A program made the translations under genes and the position numbers. Of a stretch of 13,194 bases of DNA, positions 6,866-13,194 are shown one piece after another. The notes under the pieces were generated by a model that saw only the letters and a list, made by a program, of their open reading frames with translations, made no database searches and was not told where the DNA came from. This stretch comes from Oscillospiraceae bacterium. GTDB taxonomy: Bacteria; Bacillota; Clostridia; Oscillospirales; Acutalibacteraceae. Every line of letters begins with the position of its first letter. The first letter of the stretch is position 1. The stretch lies in contig CACWJV010000104.1 of NCBI GenBank assembly GCA_902761265.1, forward strand, positions 1 to 13,194, given 5' to 3'.

Positions 6866-6871
6866 TTTATA
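6866..6871 (-). promoter_or_regulatory. Possible -10 box for the dgt-dnaG-rpoD operon
   Basis: On the minus strand TATAAA lies about 30 nt before the dgt start, in the AT-rich 88-bp gap after yigZ. I could not find a convincing -35 hexamer 16-18 bp further upstream (the sequence there is G-rich), so this may be a weak promoter or chance. The same gap has A/T tracts at 6894-6916 but no GC-rich stem, so a terminator after yigZ is not evident. Confidence 0.25.
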
Positions 6872-6924
6872 CACGCTTTTTCGCCGGATTCCCCTAAAAA
6901 AAGCGAAAAAAGTTTTTCCGTCTC

Positions 6925-7551
6925 TTATTTTTCCACCGGCGCATAGTTTTCGCCGGTTTTTTTGCAATTGCAGCGGCCAAACGAGGCGTCCACGACCTGG
7001 GCGTTGACCAGATTGAACTGTTCATCCGGCACATAAAAGCGCAGCGTGACGTTGTCGGCAAACACAGTGTCGGTGATAACCGCGCCGAGCCGGCAAAGCA
7101 GCGGCTGCAGTTTGCCGTAAAGCGTATAATCGCAAACCGTTTCGCCGTCGGCGCAAAGGCTCATTGTGACGATCCCGGCCTTTTCCACAGCGATCTTCGC
7201 CGTATGGGAATAGGCGCGCACAAGGCCGCCCGCGCCGAGCAGTATCCCGCCGAAATAGCGGGTGCAAACGACGCACACGTCGGTGAGGTTCTCCTTGAGC
7301 AGCACATCGAGCGCCGGCACGCCGGCCGTTCCCTGGGGTTCGCCGTCGTCGCTGTAGCGCTTTTGCTGGCCGTCGCGCAGGCAGTAGGCATAGACGTTGT
7401 GGGTGGCGTCCCAGTGCTTTTGGCGGATCTCTTCGATAAAATCGACCGCCTGCTGCTGGGTCTCAACGGGTTTGGCATAGCCGATAAAGCGCGACTTGCG
7501 TTCCACAAACGCGTCGGACGCGGCGGCTTTCACGGTGCGATATTCGTTCAC
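6925..7551 (-). CDS. yigZ: YigZ/IMPACT family protein
   Basis: This is a member of the YigZ (UPF0029, IMPACT N-terminal) family, cytosolic and widely conserved. Its bacterial role is still poorly defined; a translation or elongation-factor-related role has been suggested from structure. The 208-residue protein has the characteristic ERKSRFIGYAKPV (17-29), YSDDGEPQGTAG (66-77) and TRYFGGILLGAGGLVRAYS (97-115) motifs in the N-terminal domain. A DUF1949-like ferredoxin-fold C-terminal domain follows (about 138-198). The frame is open further upstream, but GTG at 7551 is the start: AAAGGAGG lies 8 nt before it and the family alignment begins here. It follows rpmE by about 99 nt, with a hairpin in between, and precedes dgt. 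Confidence 0.92.
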   Translation of the reverse strand: MNEYRTVKAAASDAFVERKSRFIGYAKPVETQQQAVDFIEEIRQKHWDATHNVYAYCLRDGQQKRYSDDGEPQGTAGVPALDVLLKENLTDVCVVCTRYFGGILLGAGGLVRAYSHTAKIAVEKAGIVTMSLCADGETVCDYTLYGKLQPLLCRLGAVITDTVFADNVTLRFYVPDEQFNLVNAQVVDASFGRCNCKKTGENYAPVEK

Positions 7552-7604
7552 AAAGCGGTCCTCCTTTCGGCTGATGATCTGCTTTTCGCGGCAGAACGAC
7601 TGCA

Positions 7605-7630
7605 AGAGGCGGTACATCTGCACCGCCTCT
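7605..7630 (-). terminator. Hairpin between rpmE and yigZ, possible attenuator
   Basis: A perfect 9-bp stem (7605-7613 with 7622-7630, AGAGGCGGT/ACCGCCTCT) closes an 8-nt loop 21 nt after the rpmE stop codon. On the minus strand it is followed by TTGCAGTCGTTCT, only a weak U-rich tail, so it would be at best a leaky terminator that lets part of the strong rpmE transcription continue into yigZ. It could instead be a 3'-end stabilising stem for the rpmE message. A second dyad, CTTGCAA/TTGCAAG, spans the rpmE stop codon but has no T-run. Confidence 0.4.
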
Positions 7631-7650
7631 CAAATGCATGTTTCTTGCAA

Positions 7651-7860
7651 TTACTTCTTCTTTGCAAGGTTGAAACGCTTGTTGAATCTGTCAACACGTC
7701 CGCCTGTATCAACAAGCTTTTGCTTACCCGTAAAGTACGGATGGCAGTTGGAGCAAATATCAACACGCATGTCCTGTTTGGTCGAACCGGTTTCGATCAC
7801 GGCGCCGCAGGCACATCTGACTGTCGTCTGTTCATACTTGGGATGGAGTCCCTCTTTCAT
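7651..7860 (-). CDS. rpmE: 50S ribosomal protein L31, zinc-binding form
   Basis: L31 is a small protein of the large ribosomal subunit that bridges to the 30S head near the central protuberance. The 69-residue product begins MKEGLHPKYEQTTVRCACG and has four cysteines, C16, C18, C36 and C39 (ICSNCHPYFTGKQK). This is the zinc-binding C+ paralogue (RpmE), not the zinc-independent form made under zinc starvation. The basic end NKRFNLAKKK is typical. The frame is open for 16 further codons upstream, but ATG at 7860 fits the family and has GAGGTGA about 7 nt before it. It has its own near-consensus promoter and a structured leader. Downstream is yigZ after a hairpin. Confidence 0.97.
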   Translation of the reverse strand: MKEGLHPKYEQTTVRCACGAVIETGSTKQDMRVDICSNCHPYFTGKQKLVDTGGRVDRFNKRFNLAKKK

Positions 7861-7936
7861 TGGTTTCACCTCTTCCTTACTTACAAGTCTACTAGTTCGA
7901 TTCCGCACGGCTGCCGCCGATGCTTAAATCATAGCA
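7861..7936 (-). ncRNA. Structured rpmE leader, candidate L31 autoregulatory element
   Basis: The predicted transcript starts about 7 nt after the -10 box and leaves a leader of roughly 76 nt. It contains a GC-rich hairpin (7905-7923; arms GCATCGGC and GCCGTGC with a GGCA loop and one bulge), then an ACTAGT-containing stretch and the ribosome binding site GAGGTGA. Ribosomal protein L31 genes in several phyla have conserved leader RNAs thought to mediate autoregulation. Whether this leader belongs to a known L31 class cannot be decided by eye; only the hairpin, position and gene support it. Confidence 0.4.
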
Positions 7937-7942
7937 AATGGC

Positions 7943-7971
7943 ATTATAGCATACCCGTTTGCAAAAATCAA
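7943..7971 (-). promoter_or_regulatory. Strong sigma-A promoter of rpmE
   Basis: On the minus strand TTGATT (-35, plus 7966-7971) and a consensus TATAAT (-10, plus 7943-7948) are separated by exactly 17 bp, and TGC just before the -10 box makes it an extended -10 promoter. The -35 box overlaps the stop codon of the acyltransferase gene (7968-7970), so the promoter is packed into the end of the upstream gene. It is the best promoter in the window, fitting a highly expressed ribosomal protein gene, and may also supply yigZ and genes beyond. Confidence 0.85.
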
Positions 7972-9083
7972 GAACTTTGTTCCACTTTTTTCAATTTTAT
8001 TTTTTCCTTGAGCTTTTTCACGCCGGCGATCCCCTGCCCGACCAGCAGATCGACCGCCGCCGCGGCCAGAAACACGCCGCACACCACCAGCGCCACATGC
8101 AGAAAATTGAGCCACAGGTTTGTGTTGTCAAACTTTTTGAAGTTGACCACCTTCCACAGAATCGGGCGCAGAAAGCGGAATTCCGTGAGCGCATAGACGC
8201 CCAGGGTTGTGCCGGCAAGGGTGTTGACAAAACGCGAATGAAAATGCAGATCCTTGAAAAACAGCACAAGCAGCGCGGCGCACAACACCAGCAGCGGATT
8301 GCCGTAATGAATGGCGACATCCCGCCAGCCCCAGTCGGCCGGCAGCCGGGTATACAGAAAATAGTTGCCGAGCACCGTCAGCAGCGCACCGCACAAATAG
8401 AGAAACCGCGGCCGGCTGCGCTTTTCGCAGACAGTACCGAGATAGGCGCCGACGATATAGATAAAGATGAAATGAAACAGCTCCTTGCCGCGCACCATCT
8501 CGGCATAGCCGAAAGATTTAAACACCAGCGAAAAGGGCCGAATATGAATCAGCGTCATCCACACGCTCATAAACAGCACCAGACCGGCGGTCAGAGCGCG
8601 AAACTGCTTTTTACTGAGCTGCTGCAGCGAGAGATTGATGAACGGCACAAGCAGGCAAAGCAGCAGATAGTCGGTCAGGAAATACCACGTCTGGCTGGTC
8701 ACGGGCAGCAGCCCCTTGGCAATCACGCGCCAAAGCGCGAGCGTTTGGCTGTGATCCACCCAGTATTTTGACCCGAGGCACAGAAAAACCGCTGTCAGCG
8801 CCACGTCGTAAAACAGCATTTTTTGATAGACACGACCCGTCCGGCGCAGATTCTTTTTCAGGTCAAACGGTACATGAATCATGAAAAAGCCGGTAATCAT
8901 AACAAAAATGTTGACCGCCGGACGCGTGCCGAGCTTCATCAGCAGCGCGGCAGCCGCCACATGGCCGCCCACACCCTTTGCGGCTGCATAAAAGCCGCCG
9001 TAGGAAAACGCATGCACGCCGATGACGAGCAGCATGGCAAAGATGCGCAGCAGTTCGATGCCGGAGTCCCGTTCTTTTTTCAA
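7968..9083 (-). CDS. Membrane acyltransferase, acyltransferase-3 family
   Basis: This 371-residue multi-pass membrane protein has about ten hydrophobic segments. It matches the acyltransferase-3 family (OafA/WecH type), which moves acyl groups, often acetyl, onto exported sugars, lipids or cell-wall polymers. The first helix begins GIELLRIFAMLLVIGVHAFSY and contains the family's R-x10-H signature (R13, H24). The end (about 355-371) is strongly basic, KKLKEKIKLKKVEQ, and cytoplasmic. The start is TTG at 9083, chosen because GGGAGG lies 9 nt upstream and the family N-terminus begins here. It follows addA by only 27 nt, so it is likely in the addBA transcript, although its function is unrelated to recombination. 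The acceptor substrate cannot be deduced: no glycosyltransferase or polymer locus is adjacent. Confidence 0.85.
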   Translation of the reverse strand: MKKERDSGIELLRIFAMLLVIGVHAFSYGGFYAAAKGVGGHVAAAALLMKLGTRPAVNIFVMITGFFMIHVPFDLKKNLRRTGRVYQKMLFYDVALTAVFLCLGSKYWVDHSQTLALWRVIAKGLLPVTSQTWYFLTDYLLLCLLVPFINLSLQQLSKKQFRALTAGLVLFMSVWMTLIHIRPFSLVFKSFGYAEMVRGKELFHFIFIYIVGAYLGTVCEKRSRPRFLYLCGALLTVLGNYFLYTRLPADWGWRDVAIHYGNPLLVLCAALLVLFFKDLHFHSRFVNTLAGTTLGVYALTEFRFLRPILWKVVNFKKFDNTNLWLNFLHVALVVCGVFLAAAAVDLLVGQGIAGVKKLKEKIKLKKVEQSS

Positions 9084-9110
9084 TGGAACCTACCTCCCTT
9101 GTCAACGCTT

Positions 9111-12100
9111 TTACAACATTATACCATGCTTTTCTTCGTTGTCAACCACGATCGCGCGGTGCAGATGGAACGCATACAGGACCGTTTCCTTCACCGGATA
9201 ATCGGTACACAGCGACAGCGCCATCTTATAGATGCCGACCTGTCCGGCATATTTTTCAATAAACTGCGCGTCCGTCTCCAGCCGGTCGGTCTTATAGTCG
9301 ACCACGACCAACGCGCCGTCTTCAAGAAACGCGCAGTCCGCAATGCCCTGGATGAGCATCGTTTCGTCCGGAAATCCGGTCATTTCGGGATAGAGCCGCT
9401 GCACCGGCACTTCGACGGTAAATTTCTTTTCGCGCATGACGAGCGGACTGTTTTGCATCCGGGCGAACAGCTCGCTTTGGAAGAACCGCCGCACCGCCGT
9501 GCGGTTGATCGCTTTGCCCTCCTGCGGTGTAATATGACCGCTTTGTACGAGCCGGGAGATCTCCTGTTCCACACTTTGCCGGGCCGCGTCGAAATCGGCG
9601 TATTGCATAAACGTGTGGGTCGCGGTGCCGCGCTGGGCGGCGGAAAGGCCGTCTGCAGACAAAAACTGCGGCATCGACGACGCAAAGTATTCGCGGTCGA
9701 CGAAGCCCTTGTCCACTTCGGAGGCGGCGCGTTTGCTGACGAGTTTGGTCAGCGGCTCATAGGCATAGCGCCACGCAAACGACGCGTCGAGCGCGGCCGC
9801 AAGCGCCGGGTCGGGCGCGGCGTGGGGTTGAGGTTTCGCCGTTTCGCCTGGACGCAGATGCCATTTTTCGGTATAGATTTCCAGCCGGAACGACGCCGGC
9901 AGCACAACGGAATCGTCATAGCCGCCCCATTCGCGCAGCTTTTCGGCGTCCGGGTGGCGCAGCAGCGCCGGATAGAGCCAGTCGGCATAGGAGGAGACCG
10001 TTTGGGCCGCAAACGGGGGCAGTTTGCCGTCGGCCGAGAGCAGACGCGGTTGGTATTTTGCGAACGCTTTTTCCGGGTTTTTGATCGCGCCGACAAGGAT
10101 CAGCCGCTCTTTGGCGCGGGTCAGCGCCACATAGAGCACACGCATCTCTTCGCTGATGGTATCGGCGCGGTCGCGTGCGCGGACAGCCAGCAGCGGGATC
10201 GTCGGATATTGCGCGAGCGTGTCGGTTTCACGCCGCTGGGCGCCGATGCCGAGCGACGGGTGGATCACCACGCCGCGGTTGCGGTCGGAAGCGTTGAACC
10301 GGCCGGCGCAGTTGGCCACGATGCAGACCGGGAATTCGAGACCCTTGGATTTGTGGATCGACATCACGCGCACCACGTTCGTTTCGGCCGACACGCCGAC
10401 CGAGCCGGCAAGATCGCCCTTGGTGCGTTCCAACCGGTCAATAAAGCGGATGAAGCCGGAAAGGCCGATGTAGCCGGCGTTTTCATAGACCGCCGCGTAG
10501 TCGAGCAGCAGCAGCAGATTGGTGCGCTTGCCAGCCGCGCCGGGCATGGCGCTGACCGCGGCGAGGATGGCCGTGTCGTCGTAAAGCATACGCAGAAAAT
10601 CGCTGACCGACATTCCCAGCGCGAGCGTGCGCCAGTCGGCGAGCCGGCGCAAAAAGCGCACCGCCTTTTCGCTCCCCTGCTTTTCGGCGAGCAGCAAGCA
10701 GGCGTACAGATCGCCCGCCGGGTCAAACAACCGCAGACGCGCGCAATCGTCGGGCGAAAAGCCGAACAGCACGCTCAAAAGCACGCTCAAAAGCGCCACG
10801 TCCTGCTTGGGATTGTCGATCACGCGCAGGAGATTAAGCATCAGGCTCACTTCGGTTGCCGAAAAGAAATCGGCGGACACCTCCGTGAAGCACGGCAGGT
10901 TTTGCTTTTTGAGCGCTTCGGCATAGACCGCGCCGCGGCCGCCGTTGATGGAGCGCAAAAGGATGCAAAAATCCTCATATCGCGCCGGCCGCATCCCGTC
11001 GCCGTCGCGCACCTGAAAGCCGTTGTCGATCATCGCGCGGATGTGCTTTGCGATATAATCCGCCTGAAACGCGTCGCCGGAATCGCGGTCGGTGTCGAGT
11101 TCGCTCAAATCCAGCAGATGCAGCTCGCAGCACTCCTCGGCGTCGGGATAGACGGCGCCGCACACAAGCGATTCCGCATCGTCGTAGTCCACGTCGCCGC
11201 ACGCCCGGCTCATGATTTGGGAAAAGATGAAATTGACGCTTTCGGTCACAGCTTTGCGGGAGCGGAAGTTTTTGGAAAGAAGGATCTTGGACGGCGCTGC
11301 CGGCGTCGGCGGCGGATAGGGCGCGTACTGATCCTTGAGGCGGATGAAGATTTCGGGCATCGCCTGGCGGAAGCGGTAGATGCTTTGCTTGACGTCGCCC
11401 ACACGGAAAAGATTGTTGCGGGCGATAGCGGTAAACAGCATATCCTGCGCCAGATTGGTGTCCTGATATTCGTCGATGAGTATTTCGTCAAACGACTGCG
11501 CGATCTCTTTGGAAAGATCGCTCGGCACATAGTCGCCGGCGTCGTTCTGGATATAGAGAAGCTGCAATGCGCTGTGCATAATGTCGCTGAAATCCGCAAC
11601 CTGCTTTTCTTTTTTGAGCGCGTCAAACGCGTCGGCGTACTGTCCGGCGGCAGCAACGAGCTGCGCGATCAGCGGCGCGAAAAAGGCAAGATCGCTGTCA
11701 AACGATGCGCTGTCGCAGCAAAACAGCGGCGTGATCTTTTCGCGCAGGATGCCTTTGGCTTCGTCGCGCACCAACGCCAGCCGGTCGATCATCGGGTCGC
11801 CGCGGTAATCCTTCGGCGTCGGCGGACGGCGAAGCGGCGTATAGCTTTCGGCGGCGGCTTTGGCTTTGTCCCAGTCGCCGTTTGTCAGCGCGTCCGTCAC
11901 CTTTTCAAGCTGCTGCAAATCGGAGGTAAACACTTCGTAAAACAGCTTTTCAAGCACTTCGTCGCCCTGCACAGCCGAAAGCCCCCAGTCCAAAAGCGAT
12001 CGGGCGTAGGCTGCCGCGTCAAGGATCTGCTGCGTCAGCGTTTTCGTGAACGGATGGCGCATCATCGGCAGATCGGACTGATAGAGTTTGCCGACTTCGT

Positions 12101-12677
12101 CGAGCCAAAGCTGCGGGAACGGATAGGAGCGGCTTTCGGTATAGAGCGTGCGGATGATCTCTTCGAGAAACGCATCGTCGCGGCCTTTGAACAGCAGCTC
12201 CACCAGCCGCAGAAAATCTTCGTCGCCGCGGGCATAGCAGTCTTCGAGCGTCTGCGCCATCGCCTGTTCGCTGAGAAGCTGCAGTTCGCCGTCGTCGGCA
12301 GTTTTGAAATCGGGCGCAAGGCCGAGCGATTCAAAGTGTTCGCGCACCAGCGAGGAACAGAACGCGTCGATGGTGCAGATTTTTGCAAACGGCAGCAGCA
12401 TCTGCTGTTCGGCAAGACGCCGGTCGCCCGGGCGGCGCAGCATTTCCTCCTGCAGCGCGTCGCCGATCCGCTGGCGGATTTCGCCGGCGGCCGCGCGGGT
12501 AAATGTGACGATCAGCAGCCGGTCGGCGGCCACGGGCGATTGCGCGTCGCTCAGCCGGCGGATGACACGTTCGACCAAAACGGCCGTTTTGCCGGAGCCT
12601 GCCGCTGCACAAACGAGCAGATTGCCGCCGCGCGCGTCAATTGCCTGTTGTTGCTGGGTCGTCCAACTGCGTGCCAT
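9111..12677 (-). CDS. addA: AddA, helicase-nuclease subunit of AddAB
   Basis: AddA is the UvrD-type 3'-5' helicase and nuclease subunit of AddAB, which resects double-strand breaks up to Chi and loads RecA. The 1188-residue protein is of normal length. Visible landmarks: Walker A CAAAGSGKT (23-31), motif Ia IVTFTRAAAGEI (56-67), Walker B DEYQD (402-406), motif III GDVKQSIYRFRQA (427-439), motif V MSIHKSKGLEFP, and motif VI VLYVALTRAKERL. The C-terminal RecB-type nuclease has D1114 in GIADCAF, D1127-x-K1129 in DYKTD, and the Q1146-x3-Y1150 pair. The ATG at 12677 has AGGAGG 9 nt upstream and lies inside the end of addB (41-nt overlap), suggesting translational coupling. All catalytic residues are present, so it should be active. 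Confidence 0.97.
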   Translation of the reverse strand: MARSWTTQQQQAIDARGGNLLVCAAAGSGKTAVLVERVIRRLSDAQSPVAADRLLIVTFTRAAAGEIRQRIGDALQEEMLRRPGDRRLAEQQMLLPFAKICTIDAFCSSLVREHFESLGLAPDFKTADDGELQLLSEQAMAQTLEDCYARGDEDFLRLVELLFKGRDDAFLEEIIRTLYTESRSYPFPQLWLDEVGKLYQSDLPMMRHPFTKTLTQQILDAAAYARSLLDWGLSAVQGDEVLEKLFYEVFTSDLQQLEKVTDALTNGDWDKAKAAAESYTPLRRPPTPKDYRGDPMIDRLALVRDEAKGILREKITPLFCCDSASFDSDLAFFAPLIAQLVAAAGQYADAFDALKKEKQVADFSDIMHSALQLLYIQNDAGDYVPSDLSKEIAQSFDEILIDEYQDTNLAQDMLFTAIARNNLFRVGDVKQSIYRFRQAMPEIFIRLKDQYAPYPPPTPAAPSKILLSKNFRSRKAVTESVNFIFSQIMSRACGDVDYDDAESLVCGAVYPDAEECCELHLLDLSELDTDRDSGDAFQADYIAKHIRAMIDNGFQVRDGDGMRPARYEDFCILLRSINGGRGAVYAEALKKQNLPCFTEVSADFFSATEVSLMLNLLRVIDNPKQDVALLSVLLSVLFGFSPDDCARLRLFDPAGDLYACLLLAEKQGSEKAVRFLRRLADWRTLALGMSVSDFLRMLYDDTAILAAVSAMPGAAGKRTNLLLLLDYAAVYENAGYIGLSGFIRFIDRLERTKGDLAGSVGVSAETNVVRVMSIHKSKGLEFPVCIVANCAGRFNASDRNRGVVIHPSLGIGAQRRETDTLAQYPTIPLLAVRARDRADTISEEMRVLYVALTRAKERLILVGAIKNPEKAFAKYQPRLLSADGKLPPFAAQTVSSYADWLYPALLRHPDAEKLREWGGYDDSVVLPASFRLEIYTEKWHLRPGETAKPQPHAAPDPALAAALDASFAWRYAYEPLTKLVSKRAASEVDKGFVDREYFASSMPQFLSADGLSAAQRGTATHTFMQYADFDAARQSVEQEISRLVQSGHITPQEGKAINRTAVRRFFQSELFARMQNSPLVMREKKFTVEVPVQRLYPEMTGFPDETMLIQGIADCAFLEDGALVVVDYKTDRLETDAQFIEKYAGQVGIYKMALSLCTDYPVKETVLYAFHLHRAIVVDNEEKHGIML
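10768..10791. repeat. Exact 12-bp tandem duplication inside addA
   Basis: AGCACGCTCAAA occurs twice back to back (10768-10779 and 10780-10791). It is in frame and gives LLSVLLSV in AddA. It adds four residues at most and does not touch a recognised motif. It is either a slippage duplication or a natural heptad-like helix repeat. Confidence 0.6.
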
Positions 12678-13194
12678 CGCGTTCTTCCTCCTCTTCCAAA
12701 ACTGTCAGCGCCTGCGGGTGCGTATACTTTTGCACATAGCGGAACGCGCCGCCTTCCTCCCGCTGGCAAACGCTGCGGTAGTCGCACCATTCGCAGGTGC
12801 GGCCGTGGTTTTTGCCGAAAACGGGCAGCGCCTCCACGCGCCCGCGGTGCAGATCTTCGCCCATTTGCTTGAGAATGCGGTCCATGCGTTTGGACAGCAG
12901 ACCGAGCTGGGTGAGCGAAATAAACTGGCCGGAGATCGCCCGGGTGCGCTTGTTGACCTTCATCGGCAGCAGCGTGCCCGACAGACTGTTGTCCATTCCC
13001 TTGAGCACTTCGCCGTCGTCAAGGATCATACCCTCCATTTTGCCGCTTTCCATCCGGCGGGCGCGTTTTTCGTCGTCGGTGTCGGCGCGTTTGGCGTCGT
13101 AGGGTTCAAACCGCGCCGGCATATACAGCACGCCGGCGGGCGTGACGGACGGATCGAAGCGCCAGATGCTCACCAGATACAGCACCATTTGCAT
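12637..13194 (-). CDS. addB: AddB, C-terminal part (5' end beyond the window)
   Basis: Only the last 185 residues are visible; the frame is open to the window edge and the methionine at the edge is internal. AddB is the partner of AddA: it has an inactivated helicase fold that recognises Chi, and a RecB-type nuclease domain stapled by a 4Fe-4S cluster. The visible part begins QMVLYLVSIWR, which fits the QxxxY motif region of the nuclease, and ends with CEWCDYRSVC. Its C134, C137 and C143 (numbered from the edge) match the three C-terminal cluster cysteines of the family; the fourth lies upstream, outside the window. The catalytic DYK motif is also outside. The tail is acidic (EEEEERDGTQLDD) and overlaps the start of addA by 41 nt. 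Confidence 0.93.
   Translation of the reverse strand: MQMVLYLVSIWRFDPSVTPAGVLYMPARFEPYDAKRADTDDEKRARRMESGKMEGMILDDGEVLKGMDNSLSGTLLPMKVNKRTRAISGQFISLTQLGLLSKRMDRILKQMGEDLHRGRVEALPVFGKNHGRTCEWCDYRSVCQREEGGAFRYVQKYTHPQALTVLEEEEERDGTQLDDPATTGN

Noticed and set aside
5799..7007. 402-codon plus-strand frame opposite dgt and the end of yigZ.
   Set aside because: It spans two genes and the 24-bp repeat arm and has shadow-like composition; dgt and yigZ are certain on the other strand.
7971..7983. Possible terminator stem (GAAC/GTTC) at the end of the acyltransferase gene.
   Set aside because: Only four base pairs are formed, and the following T-rich stretch is the rpmE promoter region.
8823..12872. 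A 1349-codon open frame on the plus strand, opposite addA and the acyltransferase.
   Set aside because: It runs across three convincing minus-strand genes, has an Arg/His/Val/Gly/Phe-rich composition with no domain, and is explained by the strong GC bias at third codon positions, which removes stops from the antisense frame.

Overview
The window looks like a chromosomal, mostly housekeeping segment of a GC-rich Clostridia-type Firmicute. An uncultured gut Oscillospirales/Ruminococcaceae lineage is my best guess, from gene order, protein flavour, strong GGAGG ribosome binding sites and GC-rich intergenic hairpin repeats. This is inference; no 16S or marker comparison could be run. Every gene I accept lies on the minus strand, so the region is read from high to low coordinates.

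Right part (13194 to 7968): the C-terminal end of addB overlaps addA by 41 nt, giving the two subunits of the AddAB helicase-nuclease (the RecBCD counterpart). An integral-membrane acyltransferase-3 gene with a TTG start follows 27 nt later and is probably in the same transcript.

Middle (7971 to 2710): a near-consensus promoter, whose -35 box overlaps the acyltransferase stop codon, starts rpmE (ribosomal protein L31, zinc-binding form) with a structured leader. yigZ (IMPACT family) comes next, then dgt (HD-domain dNTP triphosphohydrolase), dnaG (primase) and rpoD (primary sigma factor). The dgt-dnaG-rpoD order is a clostridial form of the macromolecular synthesis operon. The dgt-dnaG gap is bounded by a perfect 24-bp inverted repeat with a 16-bp palindrome inside.

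Left part (2709 to 1): this is the accessory-looking end. After rpoD there are 405 gene-free bases holding a seven-unit 7-bp tandem array and a multi-hairpin element with 9-bp terminal inverted repeats and an adjoining T-tract, a likely rpoD terminator. Then come a secreted BspA-like leucine-rich-repeat protein with a C-terminal fibronectin-III-like domain, a hairpin repeat, and a small three-helix membrane protein of unknown function.

I found no CRISPR array, tRNA, rRNA, transposase, defence island or other clearly new system. The most interesting signals are the intergenic repeat elements (2487-2592, 2655-2703, 5656-5838, 459-480) and the unanchored BspA-like gene next to the small membrane protein.
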